The translations under genes were made by a program, and so were the position numbers. DNA of 43,941 nt, from assembly GCA_964590515.1 (NCBI GenBank), contig CAZPZD010000018.1:1-43941 (forward strand). The letters run 5' to 3'. Below are positions 22,679 to 31,449 of the stretch, one piece after another (position 1 is the stretch's first letter; each line of letters opens with the position of its first letter). Source of the stretch: JADFRG01 sp964590515. GTDB lineage: Bacteria > Chloroflexota > Anaerolineae > Anaerolineales > E44-bin32. A model generated the notes under the pieces. It was not told where the DNA came from. It searched no databases and saw only the letters and a list, made by a program, of their open reading frames with translations.

Positions 22679-23209
22679 ATGGAAATTCGTAGAGCGATTT
22701 CAAGCGACATTTCGGGGTTGATGGCTATGGATCCCGGCTATCAGACCGACCATGTCTGGCAAATGGCGGTGAGCGCCCACTCGCCGGACACCAGTGTGAT
22801 TTTCCGGGAGGTCAGGCTGCCCCGTCCCGTGCGGGTCGAGTATCCCCGGGATCCCCGCCGGCTCGCTGATGAATGGACGCATGCCTCTGAACTCTTGTTG
22901 GCCGAGTCTGAGCATGAACTGCTGGGATACCTGGTCTTAGAGAGCGGTCAAGCCCCTTCGACCGGCTGGGTCACGGACCTCGTGGTGGCGGTCCCCCGCC
23001 GGCGCCAGGGTGTAGCCACCCGGTTGCTGGCCGCCGCGAGGCGCTGGTCCCAGCAATCCGGCTTCGCCCGGCTTACGCTGGAGATGCAGAGCAAGAACTT
23101 TCCTGGTATCAGCCTGGTCCGCAAGCTTGGCTTCCTCTACTCCGGCTATCACGACAAGTACTATCCGGATGAGGAGATCGCGCTCTTCTTCACCCTGAAT
23201 CTGAAGTAG
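22679..23209 (+). CDS. GNAT-family N-acetyltransferase
   Basis: 176 residues. The acetyl-CoA-binding motif A is clear (VTDLVVAVPRRRQGVATRLLAAARRW), followed by motif B (ISLVRKLGFLYSGY). The N-terminus starts IRRAISSDISGLMAMD, typical of the family. It transfers acetyl from acetyl-CoA to an amine; the length suggests a small-molecule or protein N-terminal acceptor, but none can be named. It is closely spaced with both neighbours (20 and 8 bases), so probably in the same transcription unit as the purine phosphorylase. Confidence 0.88.
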   Translation: MEIRRAISSDISGLMAMDPGYQTDHVWQMAVSAHSPDTSVIFREVRLPRPVRVEYPRDPRRLADEWTHASELLLAESEHELLGYLVLESGQAPSTGWVTDLVVAVPRRRQGVATRLLAAARRWSQQSGFARLTLEMQSKNFPGISLVRKLGFLYSGYHDKYYPDEEIALFFTLNLK

Positions 23210-23217
23210 CCGGCAGC

Positions 23218-25137
23218 ATGCTCGAGACTCTCACCTCCGCCTTGATGGTGGTGAATCAGATCCTGAATGCCGGCAACGCGGTAACCGCGTTCTCTCTGCT
23301 GCTCTACTCCCTCACCTTCAATCCCAAAGAGCGAACGGCCCGAATCCTGGCTCTGCTGCTCGGCTGCCTGGCCCTCGTTTACGCTACCGATGTCCTGGCC
23401 GGGACCGCCACCCTGGAGAGCGAACAGCAGATCTGGCTGCGGCTCCAATGGGCTGGGATCAGCTTCGGGGCTGCCGGCTACATGCATATTTCCGACGCGT
23501 TGCTGGCGGCAACCGGCCGACCGTCGCGCGGCCGCCGAAAGTGGATCATACGGATCGGTTACCTCTTAAGCCTGGCTAGCTTCGCGTCCGCGGGCTTGGG
23601 CGTGGAGATGGTCGGCTCATTAAACCGTTCAGGCCCGGTGGCTTTCCTCTCCGGCGGAAGGCTGCTTCCTCTCTTCGTGGCGTTTTTCGGACTCGCCCTG
23701 ACCTTCACCGGATTCAATTTCTGGCGGGCATACAAGCGGTGCTTAACTTCGGTCAGTCGCAGGCGGATGCGCTACCTGATCATCGGATCCGCGGCGCCGT
23801 TCCTGGGCGTGTTTCCATTCCTGAGTGCGGGGGGCAGCTTCCTTCTCCAGACCCCGCTGCTGACCTTGGCAGTGCTTGGAGTGCTCAACCTGCTGGTGGC
23901 GATTCAGGTCGTGATGATGACCTATGCGGTCGCCTACTTCGGAGTGAGTTTCCCGGACCGGGTGGTGAAAAGCCGGCTATTCCAGTGGCTGCTCCGAGGC
24001 CCGATCGTTGCTTCGACGACCCTCGCAGTAACGGTGATCATCGACCGGCTCGGCCACCGCATCGGCTTGGAAAACAGCCGAGCCGTTCCGCTCTTCATGG
24101 TCGGAACCATTCTGAGCCTGCAGTACATCATTACCCTGGTTCGCCCGACCGTGGAACGCTGGCTGTTCTATGGCCAGGACCGCAACGACGTCAGCCGGTT
24201 GCACCTGCTTGAAGAGCGATTGCTGACCACCGGTGATCTGCGCCAGTATCTGGAGTCGATCTTGAATGCCGCCTGCGATCTCACCGGGGCCTCCTCGGCC
24301 TTCGTGGCTGCGGTGGGCGAGCAGGGGGTCGAACTCGAGGTGGCGGTGGGGCCCGACGATCCGTTACGAGATCCCTTGGATTCGACCCCAAGCCTGTCTG
24401 CCGAAAACAATCGCGAGCTGCCCGGATTCGGACCACTGTTCCGCTGGGACCGATACTGGCTGGCGCCGCTGCTGGCCTCGCCGACGGCCGAGCTGGTCGG
24501 GGTGCTTGGGCTGAAGCTGGCGTCCGATGATTTTGAGTTCGGGCGAGAAACGGTGGAAGCCCTCTCGCTGGTCCGAGAGCGGGCCGCCGTCGCCCTCACC
24601 GATCGGGTTTTGCAGCGGGAAGTGTTCGCGGCGGTAGACCGGCTGGTGCCGCAAGTGGAAGCCGTACAACGGATGAGGGCGGCCGCCCGCTACGGCGGGG
24701 TTCAAGCGCTGACGATGCCGGCGGAGAGCCTGCCGGCCGATTCCGACCTGGCCAACTTGATTCGAGAAGCTCTCGGTCACTATTGGGGCGGACCGCGGTT
24801 GACCCAGAGCCCCTTGCTCCGGTTGAGCGTCGTTCGCGAGGCCGTGGCGGCGCATGATGGCAACCCGGTCAATGCGCTGCGGGCGACCTTGCGTCAGGCG
24901 ATCGATCGGGTCAGACCGCAAGGGGAGCGCCGATTCACCGGGGAGTGGATGTTGTACAACATCCTCGAGATGAAGTTCCTCGAAGGACGCAAGGTCCGGG
25001 ATGTGGCGGTCCGCCTGGCAATGTCCGAGGCGGACCTCTATCGGAAGCAGAAGGTCGCCATCGAGAATGTCGCCCGGGCAATGGAGGCCATGGAGCGAGA
25101 GGCCCGGGCGGCCAAGCCGGTGCATCCCCGGAGCTGA
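23218..25137 (+). CDS. Seven-helix membrane sensor with GAF-like and HTH-like domains, no kinase core
   Basis: 639 residues. The N-terminal ~310 residues contain about seven to nine hydrophobic helices resembling histidine-kinase 7TM sensor modules. Residues ~330-465 look like a GAF domain (LHLLEERLLTTGDLRQYLESILNAACDLTGASSAF is its entry helix region, shared by many sensors). No H-box, N-box or ATPase glycine motifs follow. Instead residues ~576-615 (LEMKFLEGRKVRDVAVRLAMSEADLY) resemble a sigma-70 region-4-type helix-turn-helix. It may be a membrane-bound one-component regulator. The ligand and target are unknown. Confidence 0.75.
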   Translation: MLETLTSALMVVNQILNAGNAVTAFSLLLYSLTFNPKERTARILALLLGCLALVYATDVLAGTATLESEQQIWLRLQWAGISFGAAGYMHISDALLAATGRPSRGRRKWIIRIGYLLSLASFASAGLGVEMVGSLNRSGPVAFLSGGRLLPLFVAFFGLALTFTGFNFWRAYKRCLTSVSRRRMRYLIIGSAAPFLGVFPFLSAGGSFLLQTPLLTLAVLGVLNLLVAIQVVMMTYAVAYFGVSFPDRVVKSRLFQWLLRGPIVASTTLAVTVIIDRLGHRIGLENSRAVPLFMVGTILSLQYIITLVRPTVERWLFYGQDRNDVSRLHLLEERLLTTGDLRQYLESILNAACDLTGASSAFVAAVGEQGVELEVAVGPDDPLRDPLDSTPSLSAENNRELPGFGPLFRWDRYWLAPLLASPTAELVGVLGLKLASDDFEFGRETVEALSLVRERAAVALTDRVLQREVFAAVDRLVPQVEAVQRMRAAARYGGVQALTMPAESLPADSDLANLIREALGHYWGGPRLTQSPLLRLSVVREAVAAHDGNPVNALRATLRQAIDRVRPQGERRFTGEWMLYNILEMKFLEGRKVRDVAVRLAMSEADLYRKQKVAIENVARAMEAMEREARAAKPVHPRS

Positions 25138-25191
25138 GCCGGCGGGCCTTGCCTTTTTCAGACCGCCAGAGGACACTCTGATCCTGTCAGC

Positions 25192-27246
25192 ATGAGAATC
25201 GCTCGTCGATCGATTTGGGACTTGCTTGCCATTCCGCTGCTGGCTGCGGCGGTCGTCACCGCTCTCGGATTGCTGGACCTCAGTGCTGGAGGGCTGCTGG
25301 ACGCCTGGGTCGGTTTCCTGCGTCGATGGCTCGGGCTTGGGGCAGTGGCTGTCCCGGTCACCGCAGCCCTGGCGATCTTCATCCGTCCAGGGCGTTGGGA
25401 TCGAGTTATCGCCGTGGAGCTCGTCTTCTTTTCAATCCTTGGTCTGTTGAGCGCGGTTGCGGCCGACAGTCTCCCCGAAGCCGAATTGGGGAGGGGGGGC
25501 GGGATCGTTGGATGGGCGATATCCGACACGTTGGGGCGAATCGTGGGATCGGCCGGTCGGATTCTCGGTTTGCTGCTGATCGGTGGAAGTGCGGCCGCGC
25601 TGGCCCTCGGTGATCGGCTTGGCCGCAGGCTGCCGGCAGATCCGATCGCAGCCAGCCCGTCTGCCTCGGCTCCGCCCTCGGCGACCGTCAAGGCACCTGG
25701 TAAACGGCGGGTGCCGGCGGAGTTCCGTAAGGAATTCAAGTTGCCGGAGGCCGTAAGTGCGGAGCAGGGGGGTCCCAAAGGCCGGAGCGGCTTGCCGGCC
25801 GCCCTCGATTTCCTGGAATCCGGAGAGACCCGTCAGGTGACTGCCCGCGAGGTCAACCTGACCGCGGGCCTGATCGAGAAGACCTTGGCCGAATTCGGAT
25901 TACCGGCCAAAGTCGTTGACTTCCGATCTGGCCCCTCGGTCACCCAATTTGCGGTCGAACCGGGCTACGTGGAGCATCAGGCATCCGATGGATCGGTGTC
26001 CCGCAGCAAGGTCCGGGTCTCGCAGATCTCCTCACTCGCCAACGATCTTGCCTTGGCGCTCTCTGCGCCCGCGATCCGAGTCGAGGCTCCGGTCCCCGGT
26101 AAGGCCTATGTCGGTATCGAGGTCCCGAACCGGAAACCCGAGCGGGTTCGACTGCGCCCGATCCTGGAATCCGAGCGGTTTCGTTCCATGGATTCTCCCA
26201 TGGCGATCGCCCTGGGCCGCGACGTTGCCGGCGAATCGATCGTCGCCGATCTGGCTTCGATGCCACATCTACTGATCGCCGGCACCACCGGTTCAGGCAA
26301 GTCGGTGTGCATCACCGCCTTGGCTGCGTGCCTGGCGATCAACAACGGACCCGAGCAGCTCCGTTTCGTGCTGATAGACCCGAAGCGAGTCGAGCTGCTG
26401 CGATTCAACGGCTTGCCGCATTTGATGGGCAAAGTTGAGACCGACCTTACCCGGATTACGGGGGTGCTGCGTTGGTGCACTCAGGAGATGGACCGGCGTT
26501 TCAAGCTGCTGGAGGCTGCCTCGGCCCGGGATGTGGCGGCCTACAATCGCAAGATCGTCCGCCGAAAAGGCGGCGAGGCGCTGCCTCGGCTGGTGGTTAT
26601 GATCGATGAGCTGGCGGACTTGATGATGCTCGCACCGGACGCAACTGAATCGGCGCTGGTTCGCCTGGCACAGATGGCCAGGGCGACCGGGATTCATCTG
26701 GTGGTGGCCACCCAACGCCCGAGCACCGATGTCGTGACCGGCCTGATAAAGGCGAACTTCCCGGCCCGGATCGCTTGCGCGGTCGCCTCAAGCATTGACT
26801 CGCGGGTGATCCTCGATGGGCCAGGGGCCGAATCATTGCTGGGCAAAGGTGACATGCTGTATCTTGCCCCGGATGCATCCGCCCCCGTGCGCTTGCAGGG
26901 GGTGTACGTGAGCGACAAAGAATTGGAAGGTCTGATCAGCAGCTGGAACTCGGGGGCCGCTCGAGCTGCCCTGGCGCCTTGGGAGGATTTCCTGGTGCGC
27001 CAGGATGCGCTGAGCCAGCAAGACGACGTCTTGGAACGGGCCATCGAATTGGTGAAGGAAACCGGGCAGGCCAGCGCCTCGCTGCTGCAGCGGCGGTTGA
27101 GGGTCGGCTACCCACGGGCGGCCCGCCTCATGGATGAGCTGGAGGAGCTCGGGCTGATCGGCCGAGCTACCGGCGGCGGTCGCACCCGAGAGGTTTTGAT
27201 GTCCGATGAAGACCGGAGCGATGAACCTGACGGCCCCCAGCCTTGA
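25192..27246 (+). CDS. ftsK: FtsK/SpoIIIE-type DNA translocase
   Basis: 684 residues. About three or four N-terminal membrane helices (residues ~8-150) precede a short linker and the motor domain. Walker A is G364-TTGSGKS with K370, Walker B is VVMIDELADLMM, and ATQRPSTDVVTG is the conserved following motif. The C-terminal ~65 residues form the winged-helix gamma domain (ASLLQRRLRVGYPRAARLMDELEELGLIG), which reads chromosomal KOPS/SRS polarity sites. It pumps DNA through the division septum during chromosome segregation. The linker is short compared with E. coli FtsK and closer to SpoIIIE size. Confidence 0.95.
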   Translation: MRIARRSIWDLLAIPLLAAAVVTALGLLDLSAGGLLDAWVGFLRRWLGLGAVAVPVTAALAIFIRPGRWDRVIAVELVFFSILGLLSAVAADSLPEAELGRGGGIVGWAISDTLGRIVGSAGRILGLLLIGGSAAALALGDRLGRRLPADPIAASPSASAPPSATVKAPGKRRVPAEFRKEFKLPEAVSAEQGGPKGRSGLPAALDFLESGETRQVTAREVNLTAGLIEKTLAEFGLPAKVVDFRSGPSVTQFAVEPGYVEHQASDGSVSRSKVRVSQISSLANDLALALSAPAIRVEAPVPGKAYVGIEVPNRKPERVRLRPILESERFRSMDSPMAIALGRDVAGESIVADLASMPHLLIAGTTGSGKSVCITALAACLAINNGPEQLRFVLIDPKRVELLRFNGLPHLMGKVETDLTRITGVLRWCTQEMDRRFKLLEAASARDVAAYNRKIVRRKGGEALPRLVVMIDELADLMMLAPDATESALVRLAQMARATGIHLVVATQRPSTDVVTGLIKANFPARIACAVASSIDSRVILDGPGAESLLGKGDMLYLAPDASAPVRLQGVYVSDKELEGLISSWNSGAARAALAPWEDFLVRQDALSQQDDVLERAIELVKETGQASASLLQRRLRVGYPRAARLMDELEELGLIGRATGGGRTREVLMSDEDRSDEPDGPQP

Positions 27247-27271
27247 CTGCCCCATACCGGCGGGTTAGCAT
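27243..27271 (+). promoter_or_regulatory. Promoter for the CDP-alcohol phosphatidyltransferase/lgt operon
   Basis: TTGACT (27243-27248) and TAGCAT (27266-27271) are 17 bases apart, matching 5 and 4 positions of 6. The -35 box overlaps the ftsK stop codon. The predicted transcript start is near 27278. Confidence 0.5.
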
Positions 27272-27295
27272 TTCGATTCCAGCGTGCCCCAAGTG

Positions 27296-27922
27296 ATGGA
27301 CCAAACCCAGCCCAGAACCCTGAGCGATTTCATGCGCGTCCGATTCCGGGGTGTCGTCGATGGTATCGGATTGGTGCTCAAGGAGTTGGGAGTCACACCC
27401 ATCGCGCTCTCGCTGGTCGGACTCGCCGGGCACTTGCTGGCGGCGGTCTTCGTGGCTCGCGGGGAATTCCTGATCGGCGGACTGTTCTTGCTATTTCTGG
27501 CACCGGTTGATGCGCTGGACGGCACGCTGGCCCGCTTGCGGGGCGAGACCTCGAATTTCGGCGGGTTCTTTGATTCGGTGATCGATCGATACTCCGAAAT
27601 GCTGGTCTTCGCCGGCTTGTTGATCTACTTTCAGAATCGATTCGACAAAGGGATGGTCACCCTGGTGTTCGTTGCGGCCGCCGGCTCGGTCCTGGTCTCC
27701 TACACCCGAGCCCGCGGGGAGGCCCTTGGCTATGTGGTACGAGGAGGCATGCTGACCCGCTTTGAGCGGTACTTGATCCTGATCCCGAGCCTCTTGTTTG
27801 GTCTCCCCAAGTGGGGAGTGGGGATCGTTGCGGTGTTGGCCAACGTTACCGCGGTCCAACGGTTCTTGGACGTCCGACGACAGGCCTGGAACAAGAGAGA
27901 GAAGGCGTTTCGTGAACGTTGA
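27296..27922 (+). CDS. CDP-alcohol phosphatidyltransferase
   Basis: 208 residues from ATG 27296; GTG 27284 would add four residues, and neither start has a strong ribosome-binding site. The family active-site motif is intact: D-x2-D-G-x2-A-R-x9-G-x3-D-x3-D, seen as DALDGTLARLRG, then GGFFDSVID. About six membrane helices are predicted. It transfers a phosphatidyl group from a CDP-lipid to an alcohol such as glycerol-3-phosphate or inositol phosphate; the acceptor cannot be fixed from sequence. It overlaps the lgt start by 11 bases, linking membrane lipid and lipoprotein synthesis in one operon. Confidence 0.9.
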   Translation: MDQTQPRTLSDFMRVRFRGVVDGIGLVLKELGVTPIALSLVGLAGHLLAAVFVARGEFLIGGLFLLFLAPVDALDGTLARLRGETSNFGGFFDSVIDRYSEMLVFAGLLIYFQNRFDKGMVTLVFVAAAGSVLVSYTRARGEALGYVVRGGMLTRFERYLILIPSLLFGLPKWGVGIVAVLANVTAVQRFLDVRRQAWNKREKAFRER

Positions 27923-28766
27923 CTTCCAGCCGGTCGGGATCCAGATCACCGCCTTTGGGCTTAGTTTTTTCCTGCGCTACTATGGGATGCTGCTGATGCT
28001 CGGTGCCCTCGCGGCGGCCGGCGTGACCAGCCGCCTGTTGAAGATCGACCGGGCCGACTCAGAAATCGCGTGGGACGGACTGATCTGGGTGCTCATCTTT
28101 GGGGTCATTGGTGCACGGCTATATCACGTCTTTACGCCTTCGCTCAGCTTGCAAGAGCAAGGGATCACGACCATCTGGTACCTGACCCATCCGCTCGACC
28201 TCATCAATACGACTCGGGGTGGACTCGCGATGCCGGGCGCGATCATGGGTGGGGTCTTCGGCCTTTACTTATTCGCCCGGCGCAGGAAACTGCCGCTGGG
28301 TCGGCTGATGGACGCGGCCGCCCCGGGGGTGGCGTTGGCCCAGGCCATTGGGCGCTGGGGTAACTTCGTCAACCAGGAGCTCTACGGACCCCCGACCGAT
28401 TTACCCTGGGGGATTCGAATCGACCCGGCCAATCGATTGCCGGGCTACGAGCCGTTCGAGCGTTTTCACCCTCTCTTCTTCTATGAGTCGGTCTGGAACC
28501 TGGTCAACTTCATCTTCCTGCTCTGGTTGTGGAGAAATTATCGAGATCGCCTGGTCTCCGGCGACATCTTCCTCGCCTACCTGGTCAGCTATCCGCTGGG
28601 TCGCTTTCTGCTCGAGTACTTGCGGCTCGACTACGTCCCTGCATTTGGGATCAACTTTAACCAGGTCGTGATGCTGGTCGTGGCGATCGCTGCGGCGGTT
28701 GCCCTTTATCTCCGCAATCGGCCGGTTCCGGTCCACCCCCGTAAGCGCCGCCCCAAGCAAGCCTAA
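27912..28766 (+). CDS. lgt: Prolipoprotein diacylglyceryl transferase
   Basis: 284 residues from GTG 27912, preceded by a purine-rich AGAGAGAAGG and overlapping the upstream stop by 11 bases. The Lgt signature is present (GRWGNFVNQELYGPPT), along with GGLAMPGAIMGG and the conserved Arg in YHVFTP-flanking and FLLEYLR segments; seven membrane helices fit. It transfers diacylglycerol from phosphatidylglycerol to the lipobox cysteine of prolipoproteins, which here would include the cupredoxins encoded at 3256 and 14639. Confidence 0.95.
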   Translation: MNVDFQPVGIQITAFGLSFFLRYYGMLLMLGALAAAGVTSRLLKIDRADSEIAWDGLIWVLIFGVIGARLYHVFTPSLSLQEQGITTIWYLTHPLDLINTTRGGLAMPGAIMGGVFGLYLFARRRKLPLGRLMDAAAPGVALAQAIGRWGNFVNQELYGPPTDLPWGIRIDPANRLPGYEPFERFHPLFFYESVWNLVNFIFLLWLWRNYRDRLVSGDIFLAYLVSYPLGRFLLEYLRLDYVPAFGINFNQVVMLVVAIAAAVALYLRNRPVPVHPRKRRPKQA

Positions 28767-28789
28767 GCCTGGCCATCAATCGCCTGGGA

Positions 28790-28812
28790 ATTCGGGCCGA
28801 TTGAGCCCGAAT
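28790..28812 (+). terminator. Hairpin after lgt, overlapping the next promoter
   Basis: ATTCGGGC (28790-28797) and GCCCGAAT (28805-28812) form a perfect 8-bp stem with a 7-base loop. There is no T-tract, so termination efficiency is uncertain. The loop contains the start of the -35 box (TTGAGC, 28801-28806) of the downstream promoter. Confidence 0.45.
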
Positions 28813-28830
28813 GGGTCCGCCTGCTATAAT
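28801..28830 (+). promoter_or_regulatory. Promoter for the ABC exporter
   Basis: TTGAGC (28801-28806) and a perfect, TG-extended TATAAT (TGCTATAAT, hexamer 28825-28830) are separated by 18 bases. The predicted transcript start near 28837 is only ~8 bases before ATG 28845, so the message may be nearly leaderless. Confidence 0.65.
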
Positions 28831-28844
28831 GCGCGGATCGTCTG

Positions 28845-29777
28845 ATGATTCCCCTGATCGAAACTCTAAACCTCGGAAAGCGGTTTGGCAGCCTGGTCGC
28901 GGTGGACCAGGTCTCCTTGCAGGTTGAGGCCGGGGAAGTGCTCGCTTTGCTCGGCCCCAATGGAGCGGGCAAAACGACCACCATCCGGATGCTGGCTTCC
29001 ATTCTTGGCCCCAGCCACGGTTGGGTCCGGATCGCCGGTCTGGACACCGTCACCCACCCCAGCCAGGTTCGCCGGCTGGTCGGGATGTTGACCGAACATC
29101 ATGGTCTGTACACTCGAATGAAGGCAATGGAGTATCTGGCGTTTTTTGGCGAGATCTACAGTATGCCGACCGCCCTGGTTCGCGAGCGCTCCCATGGTCT
29201 GCTCGACCGATTCGGTCTAAGTGAGACGGCCGAACTGCGACTTGGAGCGTATTCCAAGGGCATGCGCCAGAAACTGGCCATGGCGCGGGTGCTGCTCCAT
29301 GACCCCACCGTCTTGTTGCTCGACGAGCCCACTTCGGCGATGGATCCAGAGAGCGCGCGGCTGGTGCGTGAAAGCATCCAAGGCCTGCGCTCTGCAAACC
29401 GGGCGATCGTGGTGTGTACTCATAACCTGCCGGAGGCCGAACTGCTAGCCGATCGGATTGCAGTCATCCGGAGAGGCAGGATCGTAGCCCACGGATCGCC
29501 GGAGGAGTTGAAGCGCGAATTCCTCGGTAATCCCGTCATGGAGCTTCGGGTGGCCGGCAGCCTGGACGGGGCAGTTCGCCTGCTGCCGCGGGGGGCGACT
29601 CTGCGCGAGAGCGGCCCGAACTGGCTTCGATTTCAATCTGCTGACCCGGAGACTGTCAATCCGGCCGTCGTTCGAGCCATGGGGAATGCCGGGATTGAGA
29701 TTGTGACCCTCTCCGAGATCGGTCGCAGCTTGGAGGAGGTTTACCTTTCGGTCATGCAGTCGGAGAGTTCAAATTGA
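28845..29777 (+). CDS. ABC transporter ATP-binding protein
   Basis: 310 residues. Walker A is GPNGAGKTT, the signature is YSKGMRQKLAM, Walker B is VLLLDEPTSAMD and the H-loop is CTHNLPEAE. The length and the C-terminal ~80-residue extension fit the single-subunit ATPases of ABC-2-type exporters (CcmA/NatA-like). It powers transport by the membrane protein encoded next, whose start overlaps this stop as TTGA. The substrate is unknown. No leader with a ribosome-binding site is visible after the predicted promoter, suggesting near-leaderless translation. Confidence 0.94.
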   Translation: MIPLIETLNLGKRFGSLVAVDQVSLQVEAGEVLALLGPNGAGKTTTIRMLASILGPSHGWVRIAGLDTVTHPSQVRRLVGMLTEHHGLYTRMKAMEYLAFFGEIYSMPTALVRERSHGLLDRFGLSETAELRLGAYSKGMRQKLAMARVLLHDPTVLLLDEPTSAMDPESARLVRESIQGLRSANRAIVVCTHNLPEAELLADRIAVIRRGRIVAHGSPEELKREFLGNPVMELRVAGSLDGAVRLLPRGATLRESGPNWLRFQSADPETVNPAVVRAMGNAGIEIVTLSEIGRSLEEVYLSVMQSESSN

Positions 29778-31213
29778 GCGGCCGCGAGCCTTCCTGGCTT
29801 CCCGGGACCCTCACCGTGGCGCGAAGGGAAATCCGCGATCAGTTGCGGGACTGGCGGATCCTCACCCCAATCATCATCCTGACTCTTTTCTTTCCAATCC
29901 TGATGAACTTCACGGCCAATCAGGCGGTGCAGTTCGTCGAGCAATACGGGGCCGAGATTATTGCCGATCGGTTGATCCCGTTCCTGCTGATGGTCGTCGG
30001 GTTCTTCCCGATCTCCATCTCGCTGGTAATCGCTTTGGAGAGCTTCGCGGGTGAACGCGAGCGGCTGTCGCTTGAGCCGTTGCTGGCGACGCCGCTCAGT
30101 GACTCCCAGCTCTACTTTGGCAAGATAATCGCCTCGATGCTCGCGCCGCTTGGCGCGGCTTACCTCGGGATATTCGTCTACCTGCTCGGCCTCTATTGGC
30201 GACTGGGTTGGCAGCCGCCCCTCCCTCTGCTGGCGCAAGTGTTGCTGCTGACCACTGCCCAATCAATTGTCATGGTCACCGGAGCAGTGGTGATCTCGAG
30301 CCAGACGACCTCGGTGCGCGCCGCCAATCTGCTCGCCTCCTTCATCATCGTCCCGGTCTCGCAATTGATCATCGGGGAAAGTCTGATCATGTTTTGGGGA
30401 CGCTATTCCGTCCTTTGGTGGATCGTGGTGGCGCTCGCACTGGTCGCGATCGTGCTGATCCGAATGGGGCTGCATCTGTTCAATCGGGAGCAGTTGCTGG
30501 GGCGAGATTTCGACGACTTCGATCTCAACTGGGTCAAGGGCAGTCTGTGGGCCGGATTCCGAGGGCGGGCCCAAACCCTGGGCGGCTGGTATCGGGAGCT
30601 ACTGGGCGAAACGCTGCCCCAGGCACGGGGGTCAATCCTGATCATGATCCTGGCGCTGTTGGTGGCGTACTGGGTGGGCTACGGAGCCGCGAGCGATTTT
30701 GTGCTGCCAGCCGAATTGTTCCGGGGGGACAGGCTGCAGGGTGCCCTGGGTGATGAGCTGTCCAGCTTCGGCCTGCTGTCGGCACGCGGTTGGCTCTGGG
30801 TGGCTTGGAACAATATTCGCGCCTTGGGTTTGGCCAGCCTGCTCGGCGCCTTTTCTTTCGGTGTAGCAGCCGTGGTTCTGTTGATGGCCCCGATTGGAAT
30901 TGTCGGCTACTTTGCCGGGAGTTTTGCGCACGCCGGCGGCAGTGCGGCTAGCTTGTTGGGAGGCCTTGTCCTGCCGCATGCACTACTTGAGGTCCCGGCC
31001 GCCGTGCTGGCCGGCGCGGCGATCGTCCAGCTCGGCCTCGCTGCGCTAAGTTTGCCGAAAGGTTCATCGCTGGGGGCCTCCTGGTTGGAGGCGCTGGGGA
31101 GGTGGGCCCGGCTGAGTGTGGGCTTAGTCTTGCCATTGATCCTGGTGGCCGCCGCGGTTGAAGTGTTTGTCACCCCGCGGGTGGCCTTGGCGGTGCTCGC
31201 CGGTCTGCCGTAA
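29774..31213 (+). CDS. ABC-2-type transporter permease
   Basis: 479 residues from TTG 29774, overlapping the ATPase stop. The N-terminal half has the ABC-2 pattern (VARREIRDQLRDWRILTPIIILTLFFPILMNF, then a large loop and ESFAGERERLSLEPLLATPLSDSQLYFGK, typical of NatB/CcmB-like permeases). The C-terminal half contains a further group of membrane helices with GSFAHAGGSAASLLGGLVLPHALLEVPA, which resembles SpoIIM/stage-II-M-type membrane proteins. So this may be a fusion of an exporter permease with a SpoIIM-like domain. The cargo is unknown. Confidence 0.85.
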   Translation: MSGREPSWLPGTLTVARREIRDQLRDWRILTPIIILTLFFPILMNFTANQAVQFVEQYGAEIIADRLIPFLLMVVGFFPISISLVIALESFAGERERLSLEPLLATPLSDSQLYFGKIIASMLAPLGAAYLGIFVYLLGLYWRLGWQPPLPLLAQVLLLTTAQSIVMVTGAVVISSQTTSVRAANLLASFIIVPVSQLIIGESLIMFWGRYSVLWWIVVALALVAIVLIRMGLHLFNREQLLGRDFDDFDLNWVKGSLWAGFRGRAQTLGGWYRELLGETLPQARGSILIMILALLVAYWVGYGAASDFVLPAELFRGDRLQGALGDELSSFGLLSARGWLWVAWNNIRALGLASLLGAFSFGVAAVVLLMAPIGIVGYFAGSFAHAGGSAASLLGGLVLPHALLEVPAAVLAGAAIVQLGLAALSLPKGSSLGASWLEALGRWARLSVGLVLPLILVAAAVEVFVTPRVALAVLAGLP

Positions 31214-31242
31214 CGAGCTCAGACCGCGCTTCACCTTTGCGA

Positions 31243-31446
31243 TTACAGCTTGGGTGGTTGCAGGGTGACGTGCAGAAAGCTGAAGTCGCCCCGGGCCGGC
31301 ATCAGATCCACAACCTCTACGACCTCGAACTCCTGAGCTCCCAATTTGATCCGCTGGCCGACCTGAGGGCGCTGTTCTTCGTTGATGATCGCACCGGGGT
31401 GGCTTCCACCCCGGACGACGTAGCTCACCTTGAAGACGGCGGTCAT
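31243..31446 (-). CDS. Small conserved-looking protein, function unknown
   Basis: 67 residues on the - strand, starting 3 bases after the stop of the cNMP-binding gene, so in the same transcription unit. It is mostly predicted beta strand (VFKVSYVVRGG, QRIKLGAQEFEVVEVVDLMP) with no cysteines, signal peptide or membrane helix. I do not recognise a family. The tight spacing and ordinary composition support a real gene. It converges with the ABC permease gene, 29 bases away. Confidence 0.6.
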   Translation of the reverse strand: MTAVFKVSYVVRGGSHPGAIINEEQRPQVGQRIKLGAQEFEVVEVVDLMPARGDFSFLHVTLQPPKL

Positions 31447-31449
31447 CGG

